Positions 45,634-53,677 of a stretch of DNA of 64,000 bases are shown here, piece by piece. The stretch is from a bacterium (GTDB taxonomy: Bacteria > Cyanobacteriota > Vampirovibrionia > Gastranaerophilales > JAILCC01), in NCBI GenBank assembly GCA_024680555.1, contig JAILCC010000019.1:1-64000 (forward strand), in the 5' to 3' direction. The position numbers and the translations under genes are program-made. The notes under the pieces are model-generated. The model had not been told where the DNA came from, did no database searches, and was given only the letters and a program-made list of their open reading frames with translations. The stretch's first letter is position 1; the number at the start of each line of letters is the position of its first letter.

Positions 45634-46726
45634 TTTTTATATCCCCTAATTTAAAATAAAATTCGCTACCTTCATTGAGTTTGGTATCCAAACCTATTTC
45701 ACCGCCGTGAGCCTCAATAATTTGTCTACTCAAATACAAGCCCAAGCCTGTTCCGGTGGAACGTTTTTTTGATGTTCCCTGAGAAAATCTCTTAAACAAT
45801 TTTTTTGCATCTTCATCTGAGATACCCTCACCGTTATCTTTAACGGAAAATTTTATAATGTCATTTTCTTTGGAAATTTTTACCTCAATTGTGTCTTTTG
45901 TATGGACAATCGCATTACCTATAAAATTCGCCACAACACGGCGTAGTTCTCTTTTATCCGCATATATAATCACGGACGGCGGCATATTATTAACTATATT
46001 TATGTTTTTTTTCTGAGCTATAGCTGTAATTTCCTGCAATGATTGATTAACAAGTGGGACAAAGTCAAAATGTTCTTTATTTAATACATAATTTCCGGCT
46101 TCATATTTGTAAACCTCAAGCAAAGCATTAACCAACCCTAGCATATCTTCATTAGAGCCTAGCATTGTCGATAAAAACTTCTTTTGCTTGTCCGATATTT
46201 CCCCGAGAGTTCCGTCGAGAAAAAACTCCAAGGTTTGAATAGCAGCAAGTAATGGTGTTCTTAAATCATGCGTCAAGGTTGCAATAAAATCATTTCTCAA
46301 CCTTTCTATTTCTTTTTGCATTTTAATGGTTTCGACAAGTCTGCTTCTCTCAACACCGTTTTTTATATTCATTATCAGGTCATCGTCATTCCACGGTTTT
46401 TCAAGATATTTATATATTCCGACTTCATTTATAGCCTTTATTGCATTTTCTTTATCCGCATAACCCGTCAAAAGTATAGAGGTTACAGAGGGTTTTATTT
46501 TTTTTAGTTCTGTAAGAAATTCTATACCGTTCATATCCGGCATAACAAAATCAGATACAACAAGGTCAACTTCATTTTCTTTTAAAAAGTCCAAAGCTGC
46601 CTCTGCGGAATTAAACGTAACAACATCAAAAGATGTTCTCATAGATAAAAGCAACTTGAACGTCTTGGTTGCAAGCTCATCATCATCAAGCATCAATATT
46701 CTTGCTGTATCAATATCCTCTATCAC
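45626..46726 (-). CDS. Receiver-histidine kinase hybrid
   Basis: The 366-residue protein has an N-terminal receiver (LMLDDDELATKTF; Asp55 in LVVSDFVMPDMNG) directly joined to a kinase. The kinase has the H-box ATLTHDLRTPLLAAI (His near 153), N-box LRRVVANFIGNAIVHT and G-boxes DNGEGIS and GTGLGLYLSRQI. There is no membrane segment, so it is a cytoplasmic kinase whose input may be phosphorylation of its own receiver. The start is GTG with GGGAG upstream. It is paired with the response regulator downstream. Confidence 0.92.
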   Translation of the reverse strand: MIEDIDTARILMLDDDELATKTFKLLLSMRTSFDVVTFNSAEAALDFLKENEVDLVVSDFVMPDMNGIEFLTELKKIKPSVTSILLTGYADKENAIKAINEVGIYKYLEKPWNDDDLIMNIKNGVERSRLVETIKMQKEIERLRNDFIATLTHDLRTPLLAAIQTLEFFLDGTLGEISDKQKKFLSTMLGSNEDMLGLVNALLEVYKYEAGNYVLNKEHFDFVPLVNQSLQEITAIAQKKNINIVNNMPPSVIIYADKRELRRVVANFIGNAIVHTKDTIEVKISKENDIIKFSVKDNGEGISDEDAKKLFKRFSQGTSKKRSTGTGLGLYLSRQIIEAHGGEIGLDTKLNEGSEFYFKLGDIKND

Positions 46727-46790
46727 AACTGCAATCTCCCAACAATAGAATATACTATGGTCGGGAAATATACAAATAAATTAAGAAAGG

Positions 46791-47147
46791 TTAAAAGGTT
46801 ACTTTTTTTATAACTTTTCTCATCAGCAACGGATAATTTTCGATTTTGTCAACTATCTCACGTTCGGTATAAAATTCTCTTGCAAGCTTTGCCGGAGGAG
46901 AAGTTAAATCCCAAAGCCTTAAAAACCAATTTTTTCTTGATGAAACAGACTTAAATGAAAGCCTGAACGTGTCACACGAGTTATTGTCCACCGCACGCCG
47001 CCTTTGAGTTTTTACCAATAAATTTTTTCTTCCCGCAATAAAGTTCTGCACCTGAGTATTGTTTGTCAAAGTCTCTCTTATAGCATCCGTTGTTTCGCCT
47101 ACAAAAAAAATTCTCCCGCTAAATGATATTTCATTCCTAATTTTCAT
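46791..47147 (-). CDS. Small tagged protein (paralogue of next), unknown function
   Basis: The 118-residue protein begins MKIRNEISFSGRIFFVGETT. It shares with the neighbouring gene the blocks VGE-T-TxA, NN/NP...F(I/V)(A/S)G(K/R)KNLLVK, DxFRLSFK and W-x-ARF-like aromatic stretch. Start 47147 is chosen because AGGT precedes it and the tag then aligns; a longer frame adds 11 residues. Tandem duplication is clear; function unknown. Confidence 0.7.
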   Translation of the reverse strand: MKIRNEISFSGRIFFVGETTDAIRETLTNNTQVQNFIAGRKNLLVKTQRRRAVDNNSCDTFRLSFKSVSSRKNWFLRLWDLTSPPAKLAREFYTEREIVDKIENYPLLMRKVIKKVTF

Positions 47148-47189
47148 AATTTCAACCTGTATTACTTGTCTGTGCGGCAAATAACAAAT

Positions 47190-47570
47190 TTAACCCAATT
47201 TATCCAGCCGCTCCGTCAAATAGCTTTTACTTTTTAGCCAAATCAAATTTCCATGTTCCGCATGGTGGTCGCTGTCTTGGGCAAGGCGTACCGAACTGCG
47301 GAAAAAGTCGATAAAACGAGCAAACCAAGAATCACTGTCTGTAAATCTTTTAAATGTTATTCTATACAATTCATCATCACGCCTTTTTCGTTGAATTTCA
47401 TGCTTTGTTGCCTCTCTACACTCAATCTTTACAAGCAGGTTTTTCTTGCCGGAAACATATTTTTGAATCAAGGGATTTGATGAAACCGCTTCTTTAAGCG
47501 CCGTTGTACCCTCACCAACAAATTTTATTCTGGCGTTAAAATTGGTATTTGATATTCCGTTTAGTTCCAT
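47190..47570 (-). CDS. Small tagged protein, unknown function
   Basis: The 126-residue protein begins MELNGISNTNFNARIKFVGE, with VSGKKNLLVKIECREA and LYRITFKRFTDSDSWFARF matching its downstream paralogue. The opening belongs to the same N-terminal tag as the genes at 33-34 kb. No known domain. It is divergent from the pseudopilin gene. Confidence 0.7.
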   Translation of the reverse strand: MELNGISNTNFNARIKFVGEGTTALKEAVSSNPLIQKYVSGKKNLLVKIECREATKHEIQRKRRDDELYRITFKRFTDSDSWFARFIDFFRSSVRLAQDSDHHAEHGNLIWLKSKSYLTERLDKLG

Positions 47571-47694
47571 GCCTGTTCCGTTGGTTTGTTACTACTGTAT
47601 GAACAACCGTAAAAATTTTTTTTGATAGCTGCAGGAATTTCGACAAAGAATAATAGTTTTATTGATGCATAGGTTATTTATAAACTTGCAAGCA

Positions 47695-47723
47695 TTGCAG
47701 ATAGGCCCCTGACATGATATAAT
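47695..47723 (+). promoter_or_regulatory. Sigma70-type promoter of the pseudopilin gene
   Basis: TTGCAG (47695-47700), a 17-base spacer and TATAAT (47718-47723) extended by TGA upstream. The leader would be about 45 bases. Confidence 0.65.
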
Positions 47724-47774
47724 TAGCGACATAACTAAAAATCAACTTTATATTGGATAGAAGAAAGGTTAAGT

Positions 47775-48560
47775 ATGATGAAAAGAGGTTTTACATTAGC
47801 GGAAGTTTTAGTTACACTTCTCGTTATTGGTGTTATTGCGGCACTAACTATTCCGCAGTTAATTAATTCAACAGAAGACAGGCAATTCAAAACTGCATAC
47901 AAGAAAGCTGTTTCAAGCATAGCAAATGCGACGGAATTGATGGAAGCAAACGAAATAAGTTGCTCTGTTAGTAACGATTCGGACCTGGCAAAATGCATGA
48001 AAAATGCGATAAAGGGCACAGTTACTAACGCAAATGGCGAACCTGACGAAGAAGGTAATGTTCTTGTTACCCAAGACGGTATGGCTTTCATGTTTTTCTT
48101 GCCTTGGATATATAAGGGCAATATTGAATCTTTGCAAGGTGAAAATGAGAATTATGCCGCTCCTAAGCGTGCAATTAGTAAAATTTGCCCAAATTTCAAT
48201 TGGGAACCAACTAATTATTTTGATTTTAACAGTCAGGACACAGCTACTAGTTGCTATGTTTTTGTTGATTTAGATGGCTTAGGCAAAAATTCATCCTTTG
48301 CAGGCGTAGGCATGGATAGCGATGATTTTAAATATTATTTTATAGATAATCCTGTAAACTTCCCTGACATTGTAAAATCCGGAGATATCCAAATATTTGG
48401 TTTTACCGGCAAAGGCGAAGTCAGACCTGTATATATAAACTCGAATGAGGATTTGGAAGCAAATAACGGCTATAGATACATGTACGGTGAAGAAACACTT
48501 GAAAAATTAAAGGAAAACTATCAACCGCACCGCAATCCTGATGTTGAATACATACAGTAA
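47775..48560 (+). CDS. Type IV pilin-like / pseudopilin protein
   Basis: The 261-residue protein opens MMKRGFTLAEVLVTLLV followed by IGVIAALTIPQLINS. This is a class III prepilin leader cut between Gly and Phe by prepilin peptidase, with the conserved Glu5. The hydrophobic helix is followed by a globular domain with cysteines (SCSVSNDSDLAKC; CPNF; SCYVFVDLDG). It probably assembles into a type IV pilus or type II secretion pseudopilus. No assembly genes are nearby. A strong terminator follows. Confidence 0.9.
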   Translation: MMKRGFTLAEVLVTLLVIGVIAALTIPQLINSTEDRQFKTAYKKAVSSIANATELMEANEISCSVSNDSDLAKCMKNAIKGTVTNANGEPDEEGNVLVTQDGMAFMFFLPWIYKGNIESLQGENENYAAPKRAISKICPNFNWEPTNYFDFNSQDTATSCYVFVDLDGLGKNSSFAGVGMDSDDFKYYFIDNPVNFPDIVKSGDIQIFGFTGKGEVRPVYINSNEDLEANNGYRYMYGEETLEKLKENYQPHRNPDVEYIQ

Positions 48561-48578
48561 CGTATATCATAAAAAATA

Positions 48579-48612
48579 AAAGGCTTTCAGGGATTTTCTG
48601 AAAGCCTTTATG
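48579..48612 (+). terminator. Terminator of the pseudopilin gene
   Basis: A perfect 12-base stem, AAAGGCTTTCAG/CTGAAAGCCTTT, has a 7-base loop. The A-rich left side also suits minus-strand transcripts. Confidence 0.8.
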
Positions 48613-48635
48613 TTATTGGAAATATTTTATTCCTG

Positions 48636-48653
48636 CCATACGTTTCCGATGGC
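48636..48653 (-). terminator. Degenerate third copy of the tRNA-Pro terminator
   Basis: CCATACGTTTCCGATGG resembles the hairpins at 48738 and 48841 but has an unpaired insertion. It ends the cassette array. Confidence 0.5.
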
Positions 48654-48660
48654 CCTAAAA

Positions 48661-48730
48661 TGGTCGGGATGACAGGACTAGGCGAACAACGCGGAGCCGC
48701 ATACAGATTAAAGAGTTCAAATCCTGTCAT
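48661..48730 (-). repeat. tRNA-Pro-derived cassette A
   Basis: Read on the minus strand, this 70-base block starts ATGACAGGATTTGAAC, an inverted copy of the 3' part of tRNA-Pro. It has a core with ATGCGG-CT-CCGCG, and ends TCCTGTCATCCCGACCA, identical to the tRNA-Pro 3' end including CCA. Arms ATGACAGGA and TCCTGTCAT pair perfectly. It is nearly identical to cassette B. Confidence 0.8.
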
Positions 48731-48737
48731 AAAAAGA

Positions 48738-48757
48738 GACCATCGTTTCCGATGGTC
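48738..48757 (-). terminator. Terminator copy between tRNA-Pro cassettes
   Basis: GACCATCG-TTTC-CGATGGTC followed on the minus strand by a short T-rich run (TCTCTTTTT). It is an exact copy of the hairpin at 48841-48860. Confidence 0.75.
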
Positions 48758-48763
48758 CTAAAA

Positions 48764-48832
48764 TGGTCGGGATGACAGGACTAGGCGAGCAACGCGGAGC
48801 CGCATACGATTCAAGAGTTCAAATCCTGTCAT
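48764..48832 (-). repeat. tRNA-Pro-derived cassette B
   Basis: This 69-base block has the same layout as cassette A, differing by a few bases in the core (GCTCGCC versus GTTCGCC). It lies directly after the tRNA-Pro terminator. The inverted arm could pair with the 3' 16 bases of tRNA-Pro itself in a readthrough transcript. Confidence 0.8.
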
Positions 48833-48840
48833 AAAAAAAA

Positions 48841-48860
48841 GACCATCGTTTCCGATGGTC
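48841..48860 (-). terminator. Terminator of tRNA-Pro
   Basis: A perfect eight-base stem, GACCATCG/CGATGGTC with loop TTTC, is followed on the minus strand by eight T residues. Confidence 0.85.
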
Positions 48861-48866
48861 CTAAAA

Positions 48867-48943
48867 TGGTCGGGATGACAGGATTTGAACCTGCGACCCC
48901 CTCGTCCCAAGCGAGGTGCGCTACCAAGCTGCGCCACATCCCG
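48867..48943 (-). tRNA. tRNA-Pro(UGG)
   Basis: The minus strand begins CGGGATGTGGCGCAGCTTGG. The anticodon loop CTTGGGA gives anticodon UGG; the T-loop is GGTTCAAATCC and the end is CATCCCG-A-CCA with encoded CCA. The acceptor pairs perfectly. Length 77 bases. The 5' C1 is usual for proline tRNAs. Confidence 0.96.
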
Positions 48944-48982
48944 GTAAATACATTTTACGACAAAACTTATTTTATTTTCAAT

Positions 48983-49063
48983 TGGTCGGAATTTGCGAGG
49001 TGCTACCTCTCACGAACGATACTCAATCGTTCGTTCGGCAGAGTCAAGCTGCGCTACATCCCG
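48983..49063 (-). other. tRNA-Pro-derived cloverleaf-like element with encoded CCA
   Basis: This 81-base segment begins CGGGATGTAGCGCAGCTTG, almost the tRNA-Pro 5' end, and ends ATTCCG-A-CCA. The ends pair over six positions (one G-U) like an acceptor stem. Inside are three self-complementary hairpins: GCAG/CTGC, ACGAACGAT/ATCGTTCGT with loop TGAGT, and GAGGT/ACCTC with loop AGC. There is no standard anticodon loop or T-loop. The segment GGTAGC-ACCTCGC also comes from tRNA-Pro, so the element looks like a tRNA with a 36-base insertion in the D-loop and loss of most of the 3' half. It could be a decayed tRNA or a tRNA-like RNA. Confidence 0.55.
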
Positions 49064-49104
49064 ATGTGCTACGCACGTATTCATAGTAACATAATCAGAT
49101 TTTT

Positions 49105-50370
49105 TTACAAGTTTTTCAAACTATTATCTATATCTGCAATAATGTCATTGACATTTTCAAGCCCGACAGAAAGTCTTACCAATCCGGGATTAATACCGCA
49201 AGCTAATAACTGTTCATCGGTAAGTTGCCTGTGTGTTGCACTTGCAGGGTGCAAGATGCATGTTCTTATATCGGCAACGTGAACTTCGTTACAAGCCAAA
49301 TTCAAACCGTCAATAAACTTAACAGCTTTTTCTTTGCCCCCTTTTATCGTCAGTGCCATAACTCCGCTACATCCGTCCGGAAGATATTTTTGAGCAAGGT
49401 CGTAATATTTATTATCACTAAGTCTCGGATAATTTACCGCTTCAATTTTGTCTGATTGTTCAACAAACTTTGCTACTTCCATCGCATTTTTACAGTATTG
49501 CTTCATTCTTAGAGCAAGTGTTTCAAGTCCTATATTAAGCAAAAAGCCGGAATGCCCTGACGGATATGCACCAAAATCTCTCATTAACTGCATTCTTGCC
49601 TTAATAATATACGGCGCAAACGCATAATCACGAGTATAAATCGTTCCGTGATATGATTCATCAGGCTCGGTAAAATCGGGGAAATTGCCGTTTGCATAGT
49701 CAAACTTACCGGAATCAACAATTACACCGCCAACCTGAAGAGCATGCCCATCCATATACTTTGTTGTTGAATGGATAACAACATCGGCACCCCATTCAAT
49801 CGGTCTGCAAAGGATTGGTGTCGGAAATGTATTATCTATTATGAGCGGAATACCGTTTTTGTGAGCAACTTTTGCAAATTTTTCTATATCAAACACCTGT
49901 AATGACGGGTTAGTTAATGTTTCGCCAAAGATGAGTTTTGTATTAGGTTTTATGGCTTTTTGTATTTCTTCTTCCGTAGAATCAACATCAACGTAAATAC
50001 ATTCTATTCCCAGTTTTTTTAATGTTATCGAAAACAGGTTAACCGTTCCGCCATATATTGATGCGGAAGAAACAAAGCTGTCGCCGGCACTGCAAAGGTT
50101 TAATATTGACATCAATGACGCCATTTGACCTGAAGAAGTACACATGGCAGCAACGCCACCTTCTAATTCGGCTATCTTTTTTTCAACGCAATCTACAGTC
50201 GGGTTTGTAAATCTTGTATAAATATGAGCCTTGGTCGGATCATTAAAAACGTCACCGATTTCATCACTCGAATGAAATCTGAATGTTGTGCTTTGGTATA
50301 TTGGCATAACTCCGGGACCGCCGTTTTCTGGTTTGTAACCGGCGTGTAAACATTTTGTTTCTTTTTCCAT
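49105..50370 (-). CDS. metY: O-acetylhomoserine sulfhydrylase-type trans-sulfuration enzyme
   Basis: The 421-residue Cys/Met-metabolism PLP enzyme has TRFTNPTVDCVEKKIAELEGG, SSGQMASL, FGETLTNPSL, the PLP lysine in HSTTKYMDGHA and GVMALTIKGGKEKAV. Length and the SYHGTIYTRDYAF insert fit O-acetylhomoserine aminocarboxypropyltransferase (homocysteine from sulfide); methionine gamma-lyase or cystathionine gamma-synthase are possible alternatives. A good promoter lies upstream at 50411-50438. Confidence 0.87.
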   Translation of the reverse strand: MEKETKCLHAGYKPENGGPGVMPIYQSTTFRFHSSDEIGDVFNDPTKAHIYTRFTNPTVDCVEKKIAELEGGVAAMCTSSGQMASLMSILNLCSAGDSFVSSASIYGGTVNLFSITLKKLGIECIYVDVDSTEEEIQKAIKPNTKLIFGETLTNPSLQVFDIEKFAKVAHKNGIPLIIDNTFPTPILCRPIEWGADVVIHSTTKYMDGHALQVGGVIVDSGKFDYANGNFPDFTEPDESYHGTIYTRDYAFAPYIIKARMQLMRDFGAYPSGHSGFLLNIGLETLALRMKQYCKNAMEVAKFVEQSDKIEAVNYPRLSDNKYYDLAQKYLPDGCSGVMALTIKGGKEKAVKFIDGLNLACNEVHVADIRTCILHPASATHRQLTDEQLLACGINPGLVRLSVGLENVNDIIADIDNSLKNL

Positions 50371-50410
50371 ATTCCTTACCTCATATTCTAAAAATTACAT
50401 TGCTACAACT

Positions 50411-50438
50411 AGTTTATAACTTTTTATACTTCTGTCAA
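50411..50438 (-). promoter_or_regulatory. Promoter of the metY-like gene
   Basis: Minus-strand TTGACA (50433-50438) is a perfect -35 box, followed after 16 bases by TAAACT (50411-50416). The leader is about 35 bases and contains AGG before the ATG. GCCC-TAAT-GGGT just upstream is a small dyad and possible operator. Confidence 0.6.
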
Positions 50439-50526
50439 TAACTGCCCTAATGGGTAATATCGCAAATCAGAACAAAGTACTATATTTAGATGTGCATATT
50501 CCACTCTCACTCATAAACTTTATTCT

Positions 50527-50549
50527 GACCGTTTTACGGTCTTTTTTTT
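50527..50549 (+). terminator. Plus-strand terminator without an obvious gene
   Basis: GACCG-TTTTA-CGGTC is followed on the plus strand by eight T residues. Both flanking genes lie on the minus strand, so it may end a small plus-strand RNA from the 177-base gap; on the minus strand it has no T-run. Confidence 0.65.
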
Positions 50550-52005
50550 ATATTACACCGAGAACATCTAGTCTGTAATCTTTACACAGTTCTTCTTTTG
50601 CAATAACTCTTATTTTGGGTAAAAAGCCTTTCAATACACCACTTACAATTGCTCGAATTTCAGATGGTACAATTATCGGCGTTTTTTCAGGATTATATCC
50701 GCTTACGTATATTGCTTTATTGATTTTGGAAATAAGCTTATCCACCTTTTTGATATCAACTGATGTGCCGTTTTCTTCATCCTCAATAATATTGCAGAAT
50801 ACGTCTGCCGCATCATCACCTAGCACAAAACCCGATATTGTATTACCGTCAACAGAAAGATTTTTGCTGATTTGCCGAGCAAGCGACATTCTGATTTCTT
50901 CAATCAAATCAAACTCTTCATCATCAGAAGCAAAATCACCTATCTTCTCAAATATAAATACTATATCTCTTACACTGATATAATCGCTTATAAGCTGCGC
51001 TAATATATAACGAATTTCGCCGACAGAAACCACTTCCGGAATAAGACTGTCAACAAGATAGTGATTTTTCTTTAATACCAAATCAAGGTAATTATTTATA
51101 TCCGAATAGTCGATAATATCATCCGCATGCTTAACAGTTATAAATTCCAAGGCATCAACTATGTACTGAACTGCGCTTCTTCCGTTTTTCCAATAATCTT
51201 TCATGCTTTCAGCCTTTACCCAATAAACCGCTTCATGCGAAATTTCATCATATTCTTCAATAGCGTTTCTTGGCTTCTTTTCTAATTCCGACTTTTTAAT
51301 AACCCTTGAATCGGAGTACGCAACACTTTTGTATGCTGTAATATCCCGAACCTGAATTTCAAATTCATTTGGCTCAAGATTTTCGGAGCAGTCGAATTTT
51401 ACATAAGGAAGAACATATCCAAGCTCATCAGTGAGTTTTTGGCGAAGTTTTACTGTTTCACACAACAATTCGTTTACACCGTCCTTGTCGGCAAGGCATG
51501 ACAATTCTTCACTAAGCAATATGGTAACTTTGCTTGTTTCAATGGTATCAAACATTTTGTCGGGATGAATTATTGCGGAAAGATCAGTTTTCATATCCTG
51601 CAAATCTTTCAACTCTCGGGAGATTTCTTTGTTTAATTTTTTGTGTTCTTCTTCCGAATTAACCGTTTCGAGCTTTTCTTTAATTTTTTTAATTTTTTCT
51701 TTTTTCTCTTTCATCTTACGCTGCGCTTGAACACATTGATTATACGGCTCATCTGAGTTTTCAAACATTTTTTCAAGAGGGCTTTTTATATCACCGATTT
51801 CAACATTTTCTGTTTCTTCGTAGTATTCAACTTCACGTGAGAAAATACAATTGTAACAAGGCTTTCCGCTATGAGTTTCAGCCTCATGTATTGTATAAAG
51901 TTCCCACCCCTCATTGGACATGGTGTTGAGAAGAAGTTCAACTTCGGTAGTATCGTTAAGCGGTGCAGTTCTAACCGCATATTCATTACGTATATCCTTA
52001 AACAT
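50548..52005 (-). CDS. Soluble protein with FlhA/SctV cytoplasmic-like domain
   Basis: The 485-residue protein has no membrane segment. Residues 1-60 resemble a DUF4177-type domain (MSNEGWELYTIHEAE). A charged coiled coil follows at about 90-140. Residues 150-485 resemble the cytoplasmic domain of the FlhA/SctV export-gate family: VSVGEIRYILAQLISDYISVRDIVFIFEKIGDFA near 325-358 (abbreviated: VGEIRYILAQLISDYISVRD) and SEIRAIVSGVLKGFLPKI near 445. FlhA-C binds chaperone-substrate pairs in flagellar and type III export; here the channel part is absent and no flagellar gene is nearby. A repurposed adaptor is inferred. AGAGGG precedes the ATG. Confidence 0.7.
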   Translation of the reverse strand: MFKDIRNEYAVRTAPLNDTTEVELLLNTMSNEGWELYTIHEAETHSGKPCYNCIFSREVEYYEETENVEIGDIKSPLEKMFENSDEPYNQCVQAQRKMKEKKEKIKKIKEKLETVNSEEEHKKLNKEISRELKDLQDMKTDLSAIIHPDKMFDTIETSKVTILLSEELSCLADKDGVNELLCETVKLRQKLTDELGYVLPYVKFDCSENLEPNEFEIQVRDITAYKSVAYSDSRVIKKSELEKKPRNAIEEYDEISHEAVYWVKAESMKDYWKNGRSAVQYIVDALEFITVKHADDIIDYSDINNYLDLVLKKNHYLVDSLIPEVVSVGEIRYILAQLISDYISVRDIVFIFEKIGDFASDDEEFDLIEEIRMSLARQISKNLSVDGNTISGFVLGDDAADVFCNIIEDEENGTSVDIKKVDKLISKINKAIYVSGYNPEKTPIIVPSEIRAIVSGVLKGFLPKIRVIAKEELCKDYRLDVLGVI

Positions 52006-52129
52006 TTATACCCTCTTTCAGCCTAAATAACCTTGCTCTAATTATAACAGAGAAAAAATGTAAACAAATATTTACAGAGTATATATAAAATATAGCAATT
52101 TTTAAAACAAACTTGTTTTTATATAAATG

Positions 52130-52280
52130 TGAGAGCTAAGAAAACCACAAACCCTAGAGAGATTGAAAAAGAGAGAATTTTTAAAGAGAGACAAAAGACT
52201 TACTTATAAACCCTAATATTTTATCCTATTTACCCCTATTTACCTACCCCTGAGAGCTTAACATCTATCAGGGCTTTTTA
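52130..52280 (+). ncRNA. Candidate small RNA ending in a terminator
   Basis: The gap 52006-52344 carries no protein gene. A plus-strand hairpin CCCTGA...TCAGGG (52248-52273) followed by CTTTTT would end a transcript that cannot come from the minus-strand gene upstream. A TATATAAAT stretch near 52116-52125 could be its -10 region. The segment is purine-rich with repeated GAGAG motifs. Boundaries are approximate. Confidence 0.35.
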
Positions 52281-52344
52281 TTATAGGCAATAAAACGGGC
52301 AAAAATGTTTTTATATACTCAAGGGTAATTATAGGGAATTCACC

Positions 52345-53598
52345 ATGGGAATTAAAGTTTCTGAAATCAAAACGGAAGTATGTCCTACAAATTCTTTGGA
52401 AACAACAAAAAAAGTTGGCACCCCAAAGCATGATAATATAATGGTCTTTCCTCCGCAAGAAAATACTGTCCTAAAGAAATCCGAAAATAATGAAGAACCC
52501 AAGAGTTCTGTACTGCCAAAAATTCTGCTGGCTTCTTTAGGTATTTTTAGCGGACTTGTCCTTACTGTTGCGGCAAAAGGTCCTATAAGAAAATTTAAAA
52601 ATTTTAGAGCAATTCCAAAAGATCTAAGGGGTATTTTTTAATCAATAAAAAACAAAGAAAATGATGAATTTGTCCAATGCGCATATTCAGAATTATCAAA
52701 ACATTTTGGTATTGAAAAGAATTTACCAAATAGTTTTAGCCTGAGATACCAAAAAGACATAGCAGAAAATATCTGTAAGTATGATTTTGCAGAACATGCT
52801 CTCACGGTTAACAACTATTTTCACTGCCAGCCAAAAGAAAAACAGTTCCTGATATTAACAAACGGACTGAAACAATGCAAAGAAGTATTAACACGAGAAA
52901 TTAACAGTATTCCTGAGGAATTAAGAACCGCTTTTAGTTCGCTAAGGGGGCTTAAAGGGAAAGAATTTGCAGAAGCCGCATATCCCAAACTTGTTTCTTA
53001 TATGAAACTGGATGGTATAGCACCAAAAAAACTTAGAATAGTAAAACCGACAGAAATAGACAAATTTGGATTTGCAGCCGGAGGATATCATCCTACATAT
53101 AACAAAATTTATATTAATGAAAAATTGTTATTTGAAATGTCGCAAAAACGTATGCTTGATATACTTGCACACGAACTGAAACACTGCGAGCAGCATACCA
53201 ATATGTGCCGATTAGCAGGAATGACACCGGATAAATATGCCAGAGTACTTGCGGAAGGTGCCGTAAATCGTGCAATAAATGGAGGAAACGGTATAACAGG
53301 GTATTTTTACAAAAGGGCGGTACAAGAAGGTAACGGGCAGAAATTCATAGAGGAAAATGTACAAAATGTTATCAGAAAGAATATAGAGAAAATCAAATCA
53401 GCATTTGCTTCAGTATTTAAAGCCCCCAAAATAAGTCCCGATTCCCCGGAGGGTAAAAAAGCATTATTACAATTAGAATCGCTAAAAACTTATGGCGGAT
53501 ATAGCAGACATTATGAAGAACCGATTGAAATTGAAGCACATGAATGGGGCAATAAAATAAAAAATTTCTTTCAAAAATTTTTAGAATTAAAATTGTAG
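52345..53598 (+). pseudogene. Membrane-anchored HExxH protease-like gene split by an in-frame stop
   Basis: One frame runs from ATG 52345 to 53598 with a single TAA at 52639-52641. The first part (98 residues) has a membrane segment (ILLASLGIFSGLVLTVAA). The second part continues in the same frame without a stop and contains the zinc-protease motif HELKHCEQH near 53170, after MLDILA. Reinitiation could occur at ATG 53002, giving a 198-residue product that retains the motif. Coding-like composition on both sides of the stop suggests a recent nonsense mutation, readthrough, or two genes. Substrate unknown. Confidence 0.7.
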
Positions 53599-53677
53599 AT
53601 ACCCAAACAACATATCTTCCCCTACCTGCTAATATAAAAACAAAAAAATCAGAGTAATATTAAAGCAGGAGTACATT

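Noticed and set aside
48636-48866. CRISPR-like or attachment-site array
   Set aside because: The repeats are tRNA 3' ends and terminators with no unique spacers of constant length, and no cas gene or integrase is present.
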